Below are positions 36,537 through 46,455 of a stretch of DNA of 64,000 nt, piece by piece. The stretch is from AP-15 sp963700185 (GTDB lineage: Bacteria > Pseudomonadota > Alphaproteobacteria > ATCC43930 > CGMCC-115725). The translations under genes were made by a program, and so were the position numbers. The notes beneath the pieces were generated by a model. It was not told the origin of the DNA, made no database searches, and saw nothing but the letters and a program-made list of their open reading frames with translations. Each line of letters starts with the position of its first letter. The stretch's first letter is position 1. The stretch covers positions 186,001-250,000 of the forward strand of contig CAVOWP010000031.1 in NCBI GenBank assembly GCA_963700185.1, in the 5' to 3' direction.

Positions 36537-37209
36537 CTATCGCTCCTCGCCGGCGCCGAGCGCAAAGATGGTCGCACTGACCGCGACGCTGATGCCGATC
36601 AGCACAAAGCCGAGGCCGAGGGCCATCGAGAGATTACCCTTGCTGGTTTCGAGAACGATCGTCGTCGTCATCGTTCGCGTGTAGCCGGCGATGTTCCCGC
36701 CGACGATCAGAATGGCTCCGACCTCGGAGATCGTGCGGCCAAAGCCGGCGAGCACGGCGGTGACCAGCCGGCGTCGCGCCATCGCCAGCAGATGGGGAAT
36801 GGCGCGCAGCCGCGTCGCGCCATCAACCTGCAGCGCGCCGCCGTATTCCGCCCACAAATCAGCCGACGCGCTGTGCGCGAGCGCGGTCACGATCGGCAGT
36901 GCTAACGCGGTTTGCGCGAGCACCATGGCCCGGTGTGAACAGAATACTCAGGGCGCCCAGCGGACCCGAGCGCGAGAGCAGCAGGTATAGAGCAAGACCG
37001 ACAACGACGGGGGGTAGCCCCAGCAGTGCGTTGAACGTCACGACGAGGGTTTGCCGGCCCGGAAAGCTGTAGATGGCGAGGGCCGCTCCCAAGGGTGTCC
37101 CGAACAGCGTCGCCAAAGCGGTTGCAGAAATGCTGACCGCGAGCGAGAGCGTGATGATGCGCCCGAGCGCTCCCGCGTCCAGGACGGCCCACAAATCCCA
37201 CTCGGACAC
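36537..37209 (-). pseudogene. tupB: tungstate-type ABC transporter permease, frameshifted once
   Basis: The N-terminal half (from MSEWDLWAVLDAGALGRI to LSILFTP) is in one frame. After one extra base in GGG near 36930 the next frame continues AMVLAQTALALPIVTALAH to the stop, giving a normal permease of about 223 residues. The conserved GFGRTISEVGAILIVGGNI loop, which contacts the ATPase, is intact. The hydrophobic pattern fits TupB/ModB-type inner-membrane permeases. Its partner binding protein is immediately downstream. Confidence 0.85.
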
Positions 37210-37323
37210 CGATCAACAGAACCCGGCACAGCGGGGTCGACGAACAGAGACCGTCGATGTCCGCCTTCTCGGTCCAGGTCCGCGCCGCTCTCCGGGCGAC
37301 AGCTGGCGCCGCCGGGCTCTAGA

Positions 37324-37545
37324 CTAACGTCCCGAGCCGTAACGCCGGCTCGACGCACCGGTCGACCAGCGCTCGCTTTCGAGCCGCTGTCGGCTGTCGC
37401 TGGCCTTTAGCAGGCCGCGGCCGCCGGAACCGGCGGATTCGGGATCACGGCTTTCCTTTTTGGGGGCCGGTGCGCGCTCGCGCCGGAGCTCCTCCATACG
37501 CGCACGGATCGTCGCAAAGTCGTCGGCAGCGCGTGGTCTGGTCAC
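37324..37545 (-). CDS. small conserved hypothetical protein
   Basis: A 73-residue, very polar protein. The first part (DDFATIRARMEELRRERA) looks like an amphipathic helix seen in short alphaproteobacterial hypotheticals. The rest is low-complexity and rich in Ser, Gly and Arg. It starts with GTG. No function can be proposed. Confidence 0.5.
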   Translation of the reverse strand: MTRPRAADDFATIRARMEELRRERAPAPKKESRDPESAGSGGRGLLKASDSRQRLESERWSTGASSRRYGSGR

Positions 37546-37661
37546 GTTTCCTCCTCAAGCTTCGTCGAGCTTCGATGCGCTCGAGTGGTTCTGGGTTAGT
37601 CGGCCGATGAGCTGGCCTGCCCCACCCTCGCGCACCGAAGGGCCTCGAAGCAAGGGGGAAA

Positions 37662-39756
37662 TCACCGAACCGAGTCCAGAAGATCGTATGCCTCATCGAT
37701 GAGACGGGCTGCCGCTGCTCGATCGATTGGGCGATCGTCAAAGGCGGCTGCTTCGAGCATTTCGATCATTTCGCCGGCTATCTGGTTGCGGCGCTTGGTG
37801 ATCGCATCGATCCGCGCCTCGAGCGACGCGTAGGTCGCATCGTTCCCCTTGAGCGCGGTCGTCGAGATCCCGGTCAAGGTGCGGGCACCGAGCGCGCCGC
37901 GTGGTGCGTTGATCTGCTTATAGGCCTCCGCTAGAGCCGAGAGCGTGTCCCGATGGTCCCGCACCGAGTTCGGGGACGGCTTCGTCGTCGATGGTTTCGA
38001 ACAGCACGCGGCCGTCATGCGCGTAGTCGTCCTTGAGTCCGGCCAGGCTCAGCATTGTCGGCCGGATGTCGGTATGGTCACTGAAGATCTCGCCGAACCG
38101 GCCCAAGTTCAGAACCCCGGGACCTACGACGCCGAGCCAAGTCTTGGTGATCTGGTTTTGGAAATCACCGTGGTTCCAGGCATCACTGTCAGATATGGAA
38201 GAGCAGCTCGGCAAATCCGGCGTGCACAGCGGGGGCGGCGTCTTTCCCGAGGTCAGGAAGAAGTAGTCGGGGTTGCCGAACATGATGAAGTTCGGCGTGC
38301 GGTTGGGATCGGCGGTCACCATGTGCAGCAATTCCTGCTCGGCCTGGTCGGCGAGTGCCGCGGTCGAGTGGTTGGTGCCGCCGTTCGGCCCGGCGACGGG
38401 ATCGAAGCCGAGCGCCGCACCCGCCTCGCGCTCGAGGTTGCGGGTCGCAAGGTCGGTCTGGCCGGGATTGCCGTTGATATAGAAGGTCGGCGCCGAGTCG
38501 AAATGGATCGCGAACGGCGTCGTATCGCCGAATTCGGTGGCGATCACGAAGTCGAGGATGTTGTCGATCTCACCCTTCTTGGCATAGGTGCACGGCGTCG
38601 TGATGCCGTCGCAACCCGCCGGCGACGGCGGGCCGCCGACGAAATGATCGTTCTCGTCGGCAGTGATGATGAAGAGCGTGTTCTGCTTGGTGATCCCGTC
38701 TTTGGCGAGACGGGCGAAGAACTGGCCAAACGCCTTGTCGAAGGCGGCGAGGGTCTCGACATAGCCGGCCTCGCCCGGCCCGAAGAATGCCACTTCGTTG
38801 GGATCTACACCGGACATCGCCTGCTGGTTGTTGTCGTGGGCATCCTCGATATAGCCGGTGACGATCGGGACGCCGGCCTCCAGCATCGTCGCGAGATAGC
38901 CCAGGGTCTGCGCCGGCGCCGGGTCGAAGCCGGGGAAACCTGGATTGCCCTCGCTATCGGCAATGACATTGCCGTCGAGATCTTTGACCGGGCCACTTGG
39001 CGAGATCTGCGGCTGGACATTTGCGTTTCCGTAGAGCGCAGTGAATCCCGTATATCCGCCAGGCTCGTCCTTTAGGACGTCAGGGGCGCTGTTGTTCGTG
39101 CAGAGCGGGCTTCCTAGCGCGCAGTGGATCGAGATGCCCTCGAAATCGGCGACCGCCTTGTTGTGATTGCTGGCCGCTTCCATAGCTTGCGGCGAATTGG
39201 CACCAAACACGTTATTGATGTCGCTGCTGACATTCTCGAATTCGATATTGGCGGTCGAAAAGGCGCCGTAATCGCAGCCGGCGCGGGTGAACGGAACCCA
39301 TGGCGCCGGGGCATTCTTGCCGCGTTTATCAAGCATCTCCGGCAGCCCATCGGACAAGACATCGGTCCAATAGGCGAATGAGCTCGGGAAGGCCGCTACA
39401 CCATCCTGGCCGAAGAGCCCAAAGTTGTTGCCAATCGAGAAGCCGAACTTGTCGCCGTAGACCCCAGTGAGCGAGGTTACGATATCGACCGCCGTATGCG
39501 AGATCAGCGGTGTGTGGTGATTGGTGAACAGCGTGCCCTTGTCCTCGAGGAAATTCAGCAGATTGGGCATCTGCTCGAGGTCCGACGGTACATTCGGGTT
39601 GTCGCGGCGGAGGTGGACGTTATCGAATTGGATATAGACGATGTGTTTAATACTGTTGCTGAGGTGGCACTTGCCGTGACCCAACTCCGCGGCTGCGGGC
39701 CCGCCGAGCGCGACGATCGCCAAAGCGGCGACCGCAAAAGAAACCACACATTTCAT
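37662..39756 (-). pseudogene. exported phosphatase/phosphoesterase-like protein, frameshifted near the C terminus
   Basis: Starts at ATG 39756 with a Sec signal (MKCVVSFAVAALAIVALGGPAAA). The mature part resembles alkaline-phosphatase/phosphoesterase superfamily proteins. It has HIVYIQFDNVHLRRDNPN (metal-binding Asp region), TNHHTPLISHTAVDI, and TADENDHFVGG, which holds the Asp, Glu and His expected to bind the second metal site. In the main frame it ends early (VPELGAGPSGH). Removing one base from a CCCC run (about 37972-37975) joins DDEAVP to NSVRDHRDTLSALAEAYKQIN and adds a helical C-terminal domain ending at 37662, about 697 residues in all. The substrate is unknown. Confidence 0.75.
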
Positions 39757-39974
39757 CTTCCCCGCTCCCCAATCCGTTTCTGCGAAACCGCGGCGGGCGC
39801 GGAACCTAATCGGGGAGTGTTACGGTTCAGTGTCAGTAAAGTTAAAGCACTGTGACGGCGGCGACTTCGCGAAATGGTTGCGCACTGTCACGATGATGGG
39901 CTTGCATGGGAAGGGCTTTCGAGCCACCTGCAACACACGCGTCCCAAGCCGGCTGGTCAGGAGACGATTGAGTA

Positions 39975-40583
39975 ATGGCCACACTAGACGACATCGTTTC
40001 GGCAGCGGCGAAGGTGTTTCGGACCAAGGGCTATCATGCCGCCACGGTCCGCGACATTGCCGACGAGGTCGGCATCCTGAAGGGCAGCCTCTACCACCAT
40101 TTCGACAGCAAGGAGGACTTGCTCTACCTGGTCGTCAAGGAACCGATCGCGCAGATGTTTCGCACGATCAGCGGGATCGCCGCCGCTGACGGGACCGCCA
40201 CGGAAAGGCTGCGGCGGGCGATCTCGGCCCATCTCGAAGCGTTCGACCGCCACTACCCGCACCTCTTCGTCTACCTGCGCGAGCGCGAGGCGGTAAAGCG
40301 CCGTTTCCGCGAGATGATCGGCTTTTCGCCGAAGGAATACGAGCGCTGCTGGCAGCAGATCATCCGAGAAGGCGTCGAGACCGGCGAGTTCCGCGCCGAG
40401 CTCGACATTCAGGTCGCCTCCTACGGTCTATTGGGAATGCTGAACTGGCTCTACAAATGGTACGACCCGCAGGGCCGCCTCAGCGTGCAGGAGGTGGCCG
40501 AGCAATTCACCTCACTGGCGCTCGCCGGCCTCACCGCCGCTCCCGCCGCGCCGAAGCGTAGCCGTCCGAGACCAGCGCGCTGA
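39975..40583 (+). CDS. TetR family transcriptional regulator
   Basis: A 202-residue repressor with the TetR N-terminal HTH (DDIVSAAAKVFRTKGYHAATVRDIADEVGILKGSLYHHFDSKEDLL, visible from residue 4 to 49). Its C-terminal ligand domain starts near residue 65. It is divergent from the phosphatase gene. The 218 bp between the two starts may contain its operator, though I see no clear palindrome. The effector is unknown. Confidence 0.92.
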   Translation: MATLDDIVSAAAKVFRTKGYHAATVRDIADEVGILKGSLYHHFDSKEDLLYLVVKEPIAQMFRTISGIAAADGTATERLRRAISAHLEAFDRHYPHLFVYLREREAVKRRFREMIGFSPKEYERCWQQIIREGVETGEFRAELDIQVASYGLLGMLNWLYKWYDPQGRLSVQEVAEQFTSLALAGLTAAPAAPKRSRPRPAR

Positions 40584-40619
40584 CCCGCCCGCTTCGGCGA
40601 AAATAGTGTGAAGTATCTC

Positions 40620-40958
40620 TCACAAGATCGCCTCGATGCCCTTGCGGCGGATGACATTGAGGAGCACGAGCGCCGGACCGCTCGGCCGCTTCGCGCCCCG
40701 CTCCAATTGCGACACGTAACCGACTGTGAGGTTGAGGTAGCGGGCAAAAACCGCTTGGCTTAGATGCGCCTGCTCGCGCAGCTTGCGTATCTCGTCGCCG
40801 GTCATCGGCTCGGCCAGGACATCCGCCTTGTCACCGAGGTGGCGTAGCGTGATCTTGGCGTGGGTCGCGGCGTCCATCACGCCGGCACGGCGCATGTTGT
40901 CAGCCGTTTCAAGCAGCGCCTTTGTGAGCCGGCTAGGTTGCGTTTTCTCCTTCGTCAT
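40620..40958 (-). CDS. XRE-type antitoxin of a type II toxin-antitoxin pair
   Basis: A 112-residue protein with a C-terminal helix-turn-helix (IRKLREQAHLSQAVFARYLNLTVGYVSQLERG), like NadS/HigA antitoxins. It has a perfect AGGAGGT ribosome site just before its ATG at 40958. Its start lies inside the last codons of the toxin gene, so the two are translationally coupled with the toxin first, the order typical of HigBA. It probably represses its own promoter. Confidence 0.85.
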   Translation of the reverse strand: MTKEKTQPSRLTKALLETADNMRRAGVMDAATHAKITLRHLGDKADVLAEPMTGDEIRKLREQAHLSQAVFARYLNLTVGYVSQLERGAKRPSGPALVLLNVIRRKGIEAIL

Positions 40959-41321
40959 TGGTCACCTCCTGCAAAATCCCGGCTTCGAGAGCTTTTGCAA
41001 TGCGCTGCGCGTCCGCGGCAAGCCACGTTGCCCCGATCTCCCGTAATGTCAGCAACTCGTCCGGGCCGATGTTCTCGCGCTCGTTTTTGGCGAACGCGTA
41101 GAGGGACACGGCACGTGTCCCAACCCGGTGGCGATCAGCGTGCGGTAGCCGCCGGAGCGGCCCTGCCCGCTGCGCGCAACCCGCTGCTTGATGATGCCGC
41201 CGCCCAGGTCGGCATCGACCGTGCCGCGACCGGCGCGCTCGATCGCCTCCCTCAGGCTATGGTCGGCAATCCGCTCGCGGCGCGCATACCGCGCCATCCA
41301 TTTGGTTTTGAAGATTCGCAT
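40933..41321 (-). pseudogene. RelE/HigB-type toxin, frameshifted by one missing base
   Basis: The N-terminal part (MRIFKTKWMARYARRERIADHSL, then GGGIIKQRVARSGQGRSGGYRTLIA) is a RelE-like mRNA-interferase toxin of the group paired with NadS antitoxins. The main frame drifts after YRTLIA. Adding one base near 41131 gives RVGTRAVSLYAFAKNERENI and then DELLTLREIGATWLAADAQR to a TAG at 40933, a normal length of about 129 residues. As sequenced, the toxin would be truncated and probably harmless. A palindrome lies just upstream of its start. Confidence 0.75.
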
Positions 41322-41333
41322 GCCATGTTTTGA

Positions 41334-41348
41334 GCTATAAACTATAGC
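41334..41348. promoter_or_regulatory. palindrome upstream of the toxin-antitoxin operon, candidate operator
   Basis: A perfect inverted repeat GCTATA-AAC-TATAGC lies 12 bp upstream of the toxin ATG. It is followed by a looser copy (TGAACTATAATTCA, 41353-41366). The short AT-rich arms in a GC-rich genome, and the position over the presumed promoter, suggest the binding site of the XRE antitoxin. Confidence 0.55.
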
Positions 41349-41387
41349 ACCGTGAACTATAATTCAAGCCTGAACAACTCGCTTCGT

Positions 41388-41461
41388 GCGTCACCCGCGG
41401 GCTTGATCCGCGCGTCCAGGGCGCGCCGGAGATGGTCGGGTCGAGCCCGGGCATGACGGAG
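41388..41461. repeat. REP-like palindromic repeat pair
   Basis: Two half-related units: CGTCACCCGCGGGCTTGATC and, about 40 bp further on, GGTCGAGCCCGGGCATGACG in opposite orientation. Together they match the layout at 62851-62911 and, in part, at 49152-49186. It is intergenic between the toxin-antitoxin operon and the sulfatase. The rest of the 350-bp interval holds no gene that I can support. Confidence 0.7.
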
Positions 41462-41675
41462 AAGCAAGCTAACGCGACCCCGTCGCGAACTCCGACCCCC
41501 GGCTATCCGCTGGCGCTCGCCGGCCTTGCCGCCGCTCCCGTAGCGGCAAAACGCAACCGCGTCAAACTGGCGCGCCGACCCTACTCCCTCGACCTTGCGG
41601 GGAGAGGGTCGGGTGAGGCGCAACCTGTCGCGACGGCTCGCCTCCCGGCGCTGATAATTCGGCAAGCCTCGCGTT

Positions 41676-43151
41676 TCACTTTTTTAGCGATGGGCCCGAA
41701 ATCGGCTGGCTCGGCCAATTTGTTCCGAAATCCACGTCATCACCTGGCGGTTTGGCGCCGATATGGTCGGCGAGCTGTCCCGAAGTAAATGCGTCCGTGA
41801 AACTTTCACGAACTTCCGAGAGCATAGTGCCATCCCAATCATTCCACTCTGAAACCATCCGGTCATAGATGTCGCGATGACGCTCGCGTAAGTTGGCACG
41901 CTCCATCGGGTCATCCGCAACATTGAATAGAAAAGTATTTTCGTTGATCTTCAAGATTTTCCAATCCCCGTCGCGCGCCGCTCGCTGCGCGTTTGCCTTG
42001 TACCGCCAGAATAGCTTGCTCGGAACAGGAGCCGCATCCTGAGTCAGCGTGGGCAATAGGTTCATGCCATCGCTTGGATAAGCTGGATCCGGGGAGCCTC
42101 CGGCAGCGGCAAGCAATGTTGGAAGCCAATCCATGCTGATATTTACCTGCTGCGAAACTAGACCGGGCTTCACGCTTGCGGACCAGCGGAATATTACTGG
42201 AATGCGCAGGCCACCCTCCAGTAGTTCTTGCTTCCGCCCCGTAAACGGCCAGGTATCCGCAAAGCGCTCACCCCCGTTATCGCTCGTGAAAACGACAATC
42301 GTGTTCTCGGCTATACCGTTATCTTCAAGGGCCTGGAGCACGCGCCCGACTTGCACGTCCATTCGTTTGATCATCTGTTGATAAGTGCGTTGGCTACCCC
42401 CGTCATAATCGAACAGTGACGCTTTTCGCAGGCGCTCGGCCTCTGCCTGGTCACCTACCGCCTCCCACGGCCAGTGCGGCGCATTGAAATGCACGTCAAG
42501 AAAGAAGGGTTCGTTGGATTTCGCGTACCCGTTCACTGCCTCGACGGCGCGGTTTCCCAGCAGATCAGTCATGTAACCGATTTGGTGCACCGGGGAGTCG
42601 CCGTCCCAAAGATCATCCTTATGGTCCGGCCCGGTATGCGTGTAGTAATCCAGCGCACCGCCACGAAAACCAAAGAAATGGTCGTATCCGCTCTTGAGCG
42701 GACCAAAGTTCGGCAGAATGCCAAGATGCCACTTGCCTAAGAGGGTGGTTTGGTAACCGAGTGCCTTCAGCAATGATGGCACAGTGGGATGGCTGGATGG
42801 CAAACCGACATTGGGATCGGGCCGAGCGATGGGCTCTTCAAGTCCGACGCGCAGGCGGTATTGATAACGTCCGGTAATCAGTGCGGTGCGTGTCGCCGAG
42901 CAAACAGCCGAGTTGGCATAGCCCTGTAGAAAGCGGGTGCCGTCGGCAGCGATGCGATCGATGTTGGGCGTCGCAATGTCTGGACGACCGTAGCACGAAA
43001 CGTCCGCATAACCGAGATCGTCAGCCAGGAAGAAGACGATGTTAGGGAGTTTTGCTGTTGCTCGAGTAGGCGACTGGGCCACGGCTGCCGTGCCGGCCAG
43101 CGGCAAGGCCGCTGCTGCAGCAAGCAAACTCCGACGGGTGATAGGTGTCAT
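41676..43151 (-). CDS. exported type I sulfatase
   Basis: A 491-residue arylsulfatase-family enzyme from the ATG at 43151. The N terminus TRRSLLAAAAALPLAG is a probable Tat signal. Metal binding starts at VFFLADDLGYADVSCYG. The active-site motif reads CSATRTALITGR, so the Cys that becomes formylglycine is present, but the usual Pro two residues later is Ala (C-x-A-x-R). TSDNGGERFADTWPFTGRKQ is the other conserved region. It hydrolyses a sulfate ester of unknown nature in the periplasm. Confidence 0.9.
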   Translation of the reverse strand: MTPITRRSLLAAAAALPLAGTAAVAQSPTRATAKLPNIVFFLADDLGYADVSCYGRPDIATPNIDRIAADGTRFLQGYANSAVCSATRTALITGRYQYRLRVGLEEPIARPDPNVGLPSSHPTVPSLLKALGYQTTLLGKWHLGILPNFGPLKSGYDHFFGFRGGALDYYTHTGPDHKDDLWDGDSPVHQIGYMTDLLGNRAVEAVNGYAKSNEPFFLDVHFNAPHWPWEAVGDQAEAERLRKASLFDYDGGSQRTYQQMIKRMDVQVGRVLQALEDNGIAENTIVVFTSDNGGERFADTWPFTGRKQELLEGGLRIPVIFRWSASVKPGLVSQQVNISMDWLPTLLAAAGGSPDPAYPSDGMNLLPTLTQDAAPVPSKLFWRYKANAQRAARDGDWKILKINENTFLFNVADDPMERANLRERHRDIYDRMVSEWNDWDGTMLSEVRESFTDAFTSGQLADHIGAKPPGDDVDFGTNWPSQPISGPSLKK

Positions 43152-43323
43152 GCCTTTTCTCCATAGCTGGGCGCGTGACGCGGCGGCTAAAGGGCCGGCC
43201 GCGGAGAGAACCGTGACCCCTGAGACGAGAACTGCAGTTGGAAGCGCGAAAGCCGTTGACGTGGGAACCACGATTAGAGAACGGAGGTCGCGGCACTGGG
43301 TCGAGATCGCAGACAACCAGCAA

Positions 43324-43531
43324 GCCGCGCTTCCAGACATCGGCCCAGCCCTCGCCGCCGATCGTCTTCGCCGCACCCCTTTTCCAAGGCGTACCACTCG
43401 CCTTTCGGATCGGCGGCGGTTGGCGGTTCCTCGCCAAGCAGGTCGCACAGGTCGCGGAAATGCGGCCGCGCCTCGGCGCCTTCGGTCAGATCGGCCGAGC
43501 GCCATCTGGCGATAAAGTCAGCGGCGAGCAT
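43324..43531 (-). pseudogene. N-terminal fragment of a DNA methyltransferase-like protein
   Basis: The first about 70 residues of a class I DNA methyltransferase of the type IIG/large-methylase kind are visible. MLAADFIARWRSADLTEG, then HFRDLCDLLGEEPPTAADPK and EKG lie in one frame. After one extra G in a GGGG run (about 43376) come AAKTIGGEGWADVWKRG in the next frame. Such proteins continue with FGWEYKGKH and a SAM domain, but here the match ends abruptly. It is a relic of a restriction or modification gene. Confidence 0.6.
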
Positions 43532-43950
43532 GGTTCGCGTTAATGTCACACGCCGGCCCCGAGACATCAACCCAAGATAAACGCGAGTTTCGGCAAATCA
43601 GGTTACTTGCCATTCCCGGTGCCCTTTCCGCTCTTCGGCCAAGAGGAACCTTCCCCTCAAATCGCCTGATTCGTATTGTACAATTCCTGCCGTCGCCGGG
43701 TTTTGGGAAAGGGTAATGGCCGAAGAGGAGGTGCCCGACTGCAACCCTCAGGGGAGATTTTGCTGCTGATTTGCTGCAGGTGCAGCTACGGCTGGTTGCC
43801 GGAACAACTTATCGTTGTAGGCAGCGCCGTCTTGCCGAGTAGGCACGCGGGTCGGGGTTGACAGGCACGACTCCGGCGCATAGCGTCGCCGGAAACCAAA
43901 CGAGCGTTTGGTTACGGGCTTCGTCAGGCAACCCGAAAAGGAGCTGGGTT
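43532..43950. other. gene-free interval upstream of the amidohydrolase
   Basis: About 420 bp between the methylase fragment and the amidohydrolase start. Only short unsupported frames are visible. The end contains the amidohydrolase ribosome site (AAAGGAG) and presumably the promoter of the P450 cluster. Confidence 0.4.
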
Positions 43951-45075
43951 ATGGGTCGCGCTTACAATGTCATCGATGCCGACGGTCACATCCTCGAGCC
44001 GCTCGATCTGTGGGACAAATACATCGACCCGGCGTTCCGCGACCGGGCGCCGCGGATCGTCAAGGGCGAGAACGGCAAGGAGCGGCTCATCATCGAAGAG
44101 CATGGGGTCGGCGATGCTCAGCGCGGCATCGGCCGGATTGGCGCGGTCGGCGCGCGGCAGGGCGTCGTCGAGGGCGACGCGATGGCGTATAAGGACGGCA
44201 AGCCCGGCGGGTTCGATCCGCATAAGCGCATCCCCGACATGGATGCCGACGGCATCGACGCCGCCTTTCTTTATCCGAGCCTCGGGCTGTTCTCCGGCGC
44301 GATCCAAGACCCGCCGCTCGCCGCCGCGACCTGCCGGGCTTATAACCGCTGGCTCGCCGATTACTGCAAGCCCTATCCCGACCGCCTGTTCGGCGTGGCG
44401 ATGCTGCCATTGCAGTCGGTCGATTTGGCGATCGCCGAGATGCGCTTTGCCAAGAAGGAGCTCGGGTTCCGCGGTGGTTTCATCCGGCCCAATCCCTACA
44501 ACAACAAGATGATCCACCACCCCGATTACGAGCCGTTCTGGGCGGCGGCCGAGGATCTCGATTTCTCGATAGGCTTCCACGAGGGCGCCTCGAGCGGCAT
44601 GCCGACGGTCGGCGTCGACCGCTTCGAAGGCCGCGGCGCGCGTCACATCATCTCGCACACGATGGAGATGATGCTGGCCTGCATGAGCGTCATCTGGGGC
44701 GGGGTCTGCGAGCGCCATCCGAAAATCCGCATCGCCTTTCTCGAATCGGGCGGTGGCTGGATCGCACCTTGGCTCGACCGGATGGACCGCCATTTCGACG
44801 ACCAGGGCTTCAACGATTCCGGACTGTCGACGCGCCCGAGCGAACTCTTCCAGCGCAATTGCTGGATCTCCTTCGAGCCGGTCGAGGGCAGCATCAAGGC
44901 GCTCGCCGACTATATCGGCCCGCACAAGATCCTGTGGGCGACCGACTACCCGCACCCCGACGGCTTCTTCCCCGGCGCGCCAAAGATGATCATGGACCGC
45001 ATGGAAGGGCTGTCGGCGGCGACCAAGCACCAGGTCATGGCCGGCGGCGCAATGGGGCTGTATGGGCTGAACTAA
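43951..45075 (+). CDS. amidohydrolase family protein (ACMSD/LigW-like)
   Basis: A 374-residue metal-dependent hydrolase or decarboxylase of the amidohydrolase-2 group, from the ATG at 43951 behind an AAAGGAG site. The N-terminal strand is NVIDADGHILEPLDLWDKYI. A His-Glu-Gly (GFHEGAS), a His cluster (ARHIISHTMEM) and the C-terminal Asp (WATDYPHPDGFF) make up the probable metal site. Related enzymes act in aromatic or terpenoid degradation. It is the first gene of the P450/ferredoxin cluster, with a repeat between it and the first P450. Confidence 0.88.
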   Translation: MGRAYNVIDADGHILEPLDLWDKYIDPAFRDRAPRIVKGENGKERLIIEEHGVGDAQRGIGRIGAVGARQGVVEGDAMAYKDGKPGGFDPHKRIPDMDADGIDAAFLYPSLGLFSGAIQDPPLAAATCRAYNRWLADYCKPYPDRLFGVAMLPLQSVDLAIAEMRFAKKELGFRGGFIRPNPYNNKMIHHPDYEPFWAAAEDLDFSIGFHEGASSGMPTVGVDRFEGRGARHIISHTMEMMLACMSVIWGGVCERHPKIRIAFLESGGGWIAPWLDRMDRHFDDQGFNDSGLSTRPSELFQRNCWISFEPVEGSIKALADYIGPHKILWATDYPHPDGFFPGAPKMIMDRMEGLSAATKHQVMAGGAMGLYGLN

Positions 45076-45099
45076 TAACAGTAACGGCCCTTTTATTTT

Positions 45100-45197
45100 G
45101 TCACCCCCGCGAAAGCGGGGGTCCAGAGCCTGCCCCTGGCTTGAACAGGGGGGCGGTGGCGAGAACTCGGCCCTGGATTCCCGCTGTCGCGGGAATG
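45100..45197. repeat. composite palindromic repeat
   Basis: The stretch has three parts. First is the hairpin ACCCCCGC gaaa GCGGGGGT. Next is a second segment (CCAGAGCCTGCCCCTGGC TTGAACAGGGGGG in two pieces) that is also found at 7811-7867 in reverse orientation. Last is the hairpin TTCCCGC tgtc GCGGGAA at 45179-45196. The first 53 bp are almost identical to the copy beside glyS. Confidence 0.8.
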
Positions 45198-45223
45198 GCG
45201 ACTGCTTCAATGGAGGGAGGATC

Positions 45224-46445
45224 ATGGCTATCTCAATTCAAGACGGCATGTTCACTCCGGAGGTGATTGCCGATCCCTATGCCTATTACGGTCGGCTGCG
45301 CGATGAAGATCCGGTGCACTGGAACGACACCTATGCCCTGTGGGTCGTCACGCGCCATGACGACCTGGTCTGGCTGACGCGGCGTCACGAGCTGTTTTCG
45401 TCTGCCGTCTTCAAAAACGACCCGAGGCCGCCTTATCCCGACATCGACGAGTCGGATCTGGGGCTCTACGATTATGTCAGGAACTACCAGGGCGACCAGT
45501 TCATCCAGCACGACCGGCCGGAGCATCTGGAGATGCGCCGGGTGGTCCACGGCTATTTCACGCCCAAGTCGATGGAAGCCTGGCGCCCCTTTGTCCAGAA
45601 GGCCGTCAAAGAGCTCCTCGACGCGGCCGAAGATAAAGGGAATATGGACGTCATGCGGGATCTGGCGACCCCGTTGCCGGTGCTGGTTATTGCCCAGATG
45701 ATGGGCGTTCCCGAAAAGGACCGGCCTTATGTCCGGCAGCTGGCCGAGAAGCTCCTCTACATCGGCCGCGGCGAATACGATCGCATGAAGCCGCTGACCG
45801 AAGGCATGCGGGGAATGGTCGAGTACGTCTCGCCATTGGTCGAGGAACGCATCGTCAACCCCGGCGACGACTTCATCTCGGTATTGGCGAGCGGCGAAAA
45901 GGCCGGCGTGTTTAGCCGGCACGAGGTGCTGGTCAATACCTCGCTGCTGCTATTGGCGGGACACGAGACGACGATCAACCTGCTGTGCAACGGCACCTTG
46001 GCGTTTATGCAGCATCCCGACCAATGGGCATTGCTCAAAGAGGACCCGGCAGGCCTCGCCAAACGGGCGACGGAGGAGTGCCTGCGCTACGATGCACCGG
46101 TCAAATCCATTCAGCGGATAGCGTCGCAGGATGTCGAGATGCGCGGCAGGACGCTGGAACGAGAACGACCGCGTCCGCTGGTTCATCTCGTCGGCAAATC
46201 GCGACCCTGCAGTGTTCCCGAACCCGGACAAGTTCGACATCACGCGGTGGCCAAACCAGCATGTGGCCTTTGGATCGGGCGTCCATCACTGCCTCGGGGC
46301 GACCCTGGCGCGCGTCGAGGGCCAGGAGGTCTTCAGGGCGCTGGCGGAGCGTTTCCCGGCGTTGCAGCTGGAGTCGGAAGAGCTGGAGTACCAACCCAGC
46401 ATTACGTTCCGCTCGCTGAAGTCATTGCCGGTCACCTGGCAATAG
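45224..46445 (+). pseudogene. cytochrome P450, frameshifted once
   Basis: Start ATG 45224 behind GGAGGG. The first frame carries the I-helix LLLAGHETTINLL and the K-helix EECLRYD. After one extra G near 46157 the neighbouring frame continues NENDRVRWFISSANRDP. It then runs to the heme-binding loop FGSGVHHCLGATLARVEG with the Cys ligand, ending at 46445. Reconstructed length is about 406 residues, normal for a soluble bacterial P450. The substrate is unknown. Two ferredoxin genes and a second P450 follow on the same strand. Confidence 0.87.
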
Positions 46446-46455
46446 GGGGCGTTCA

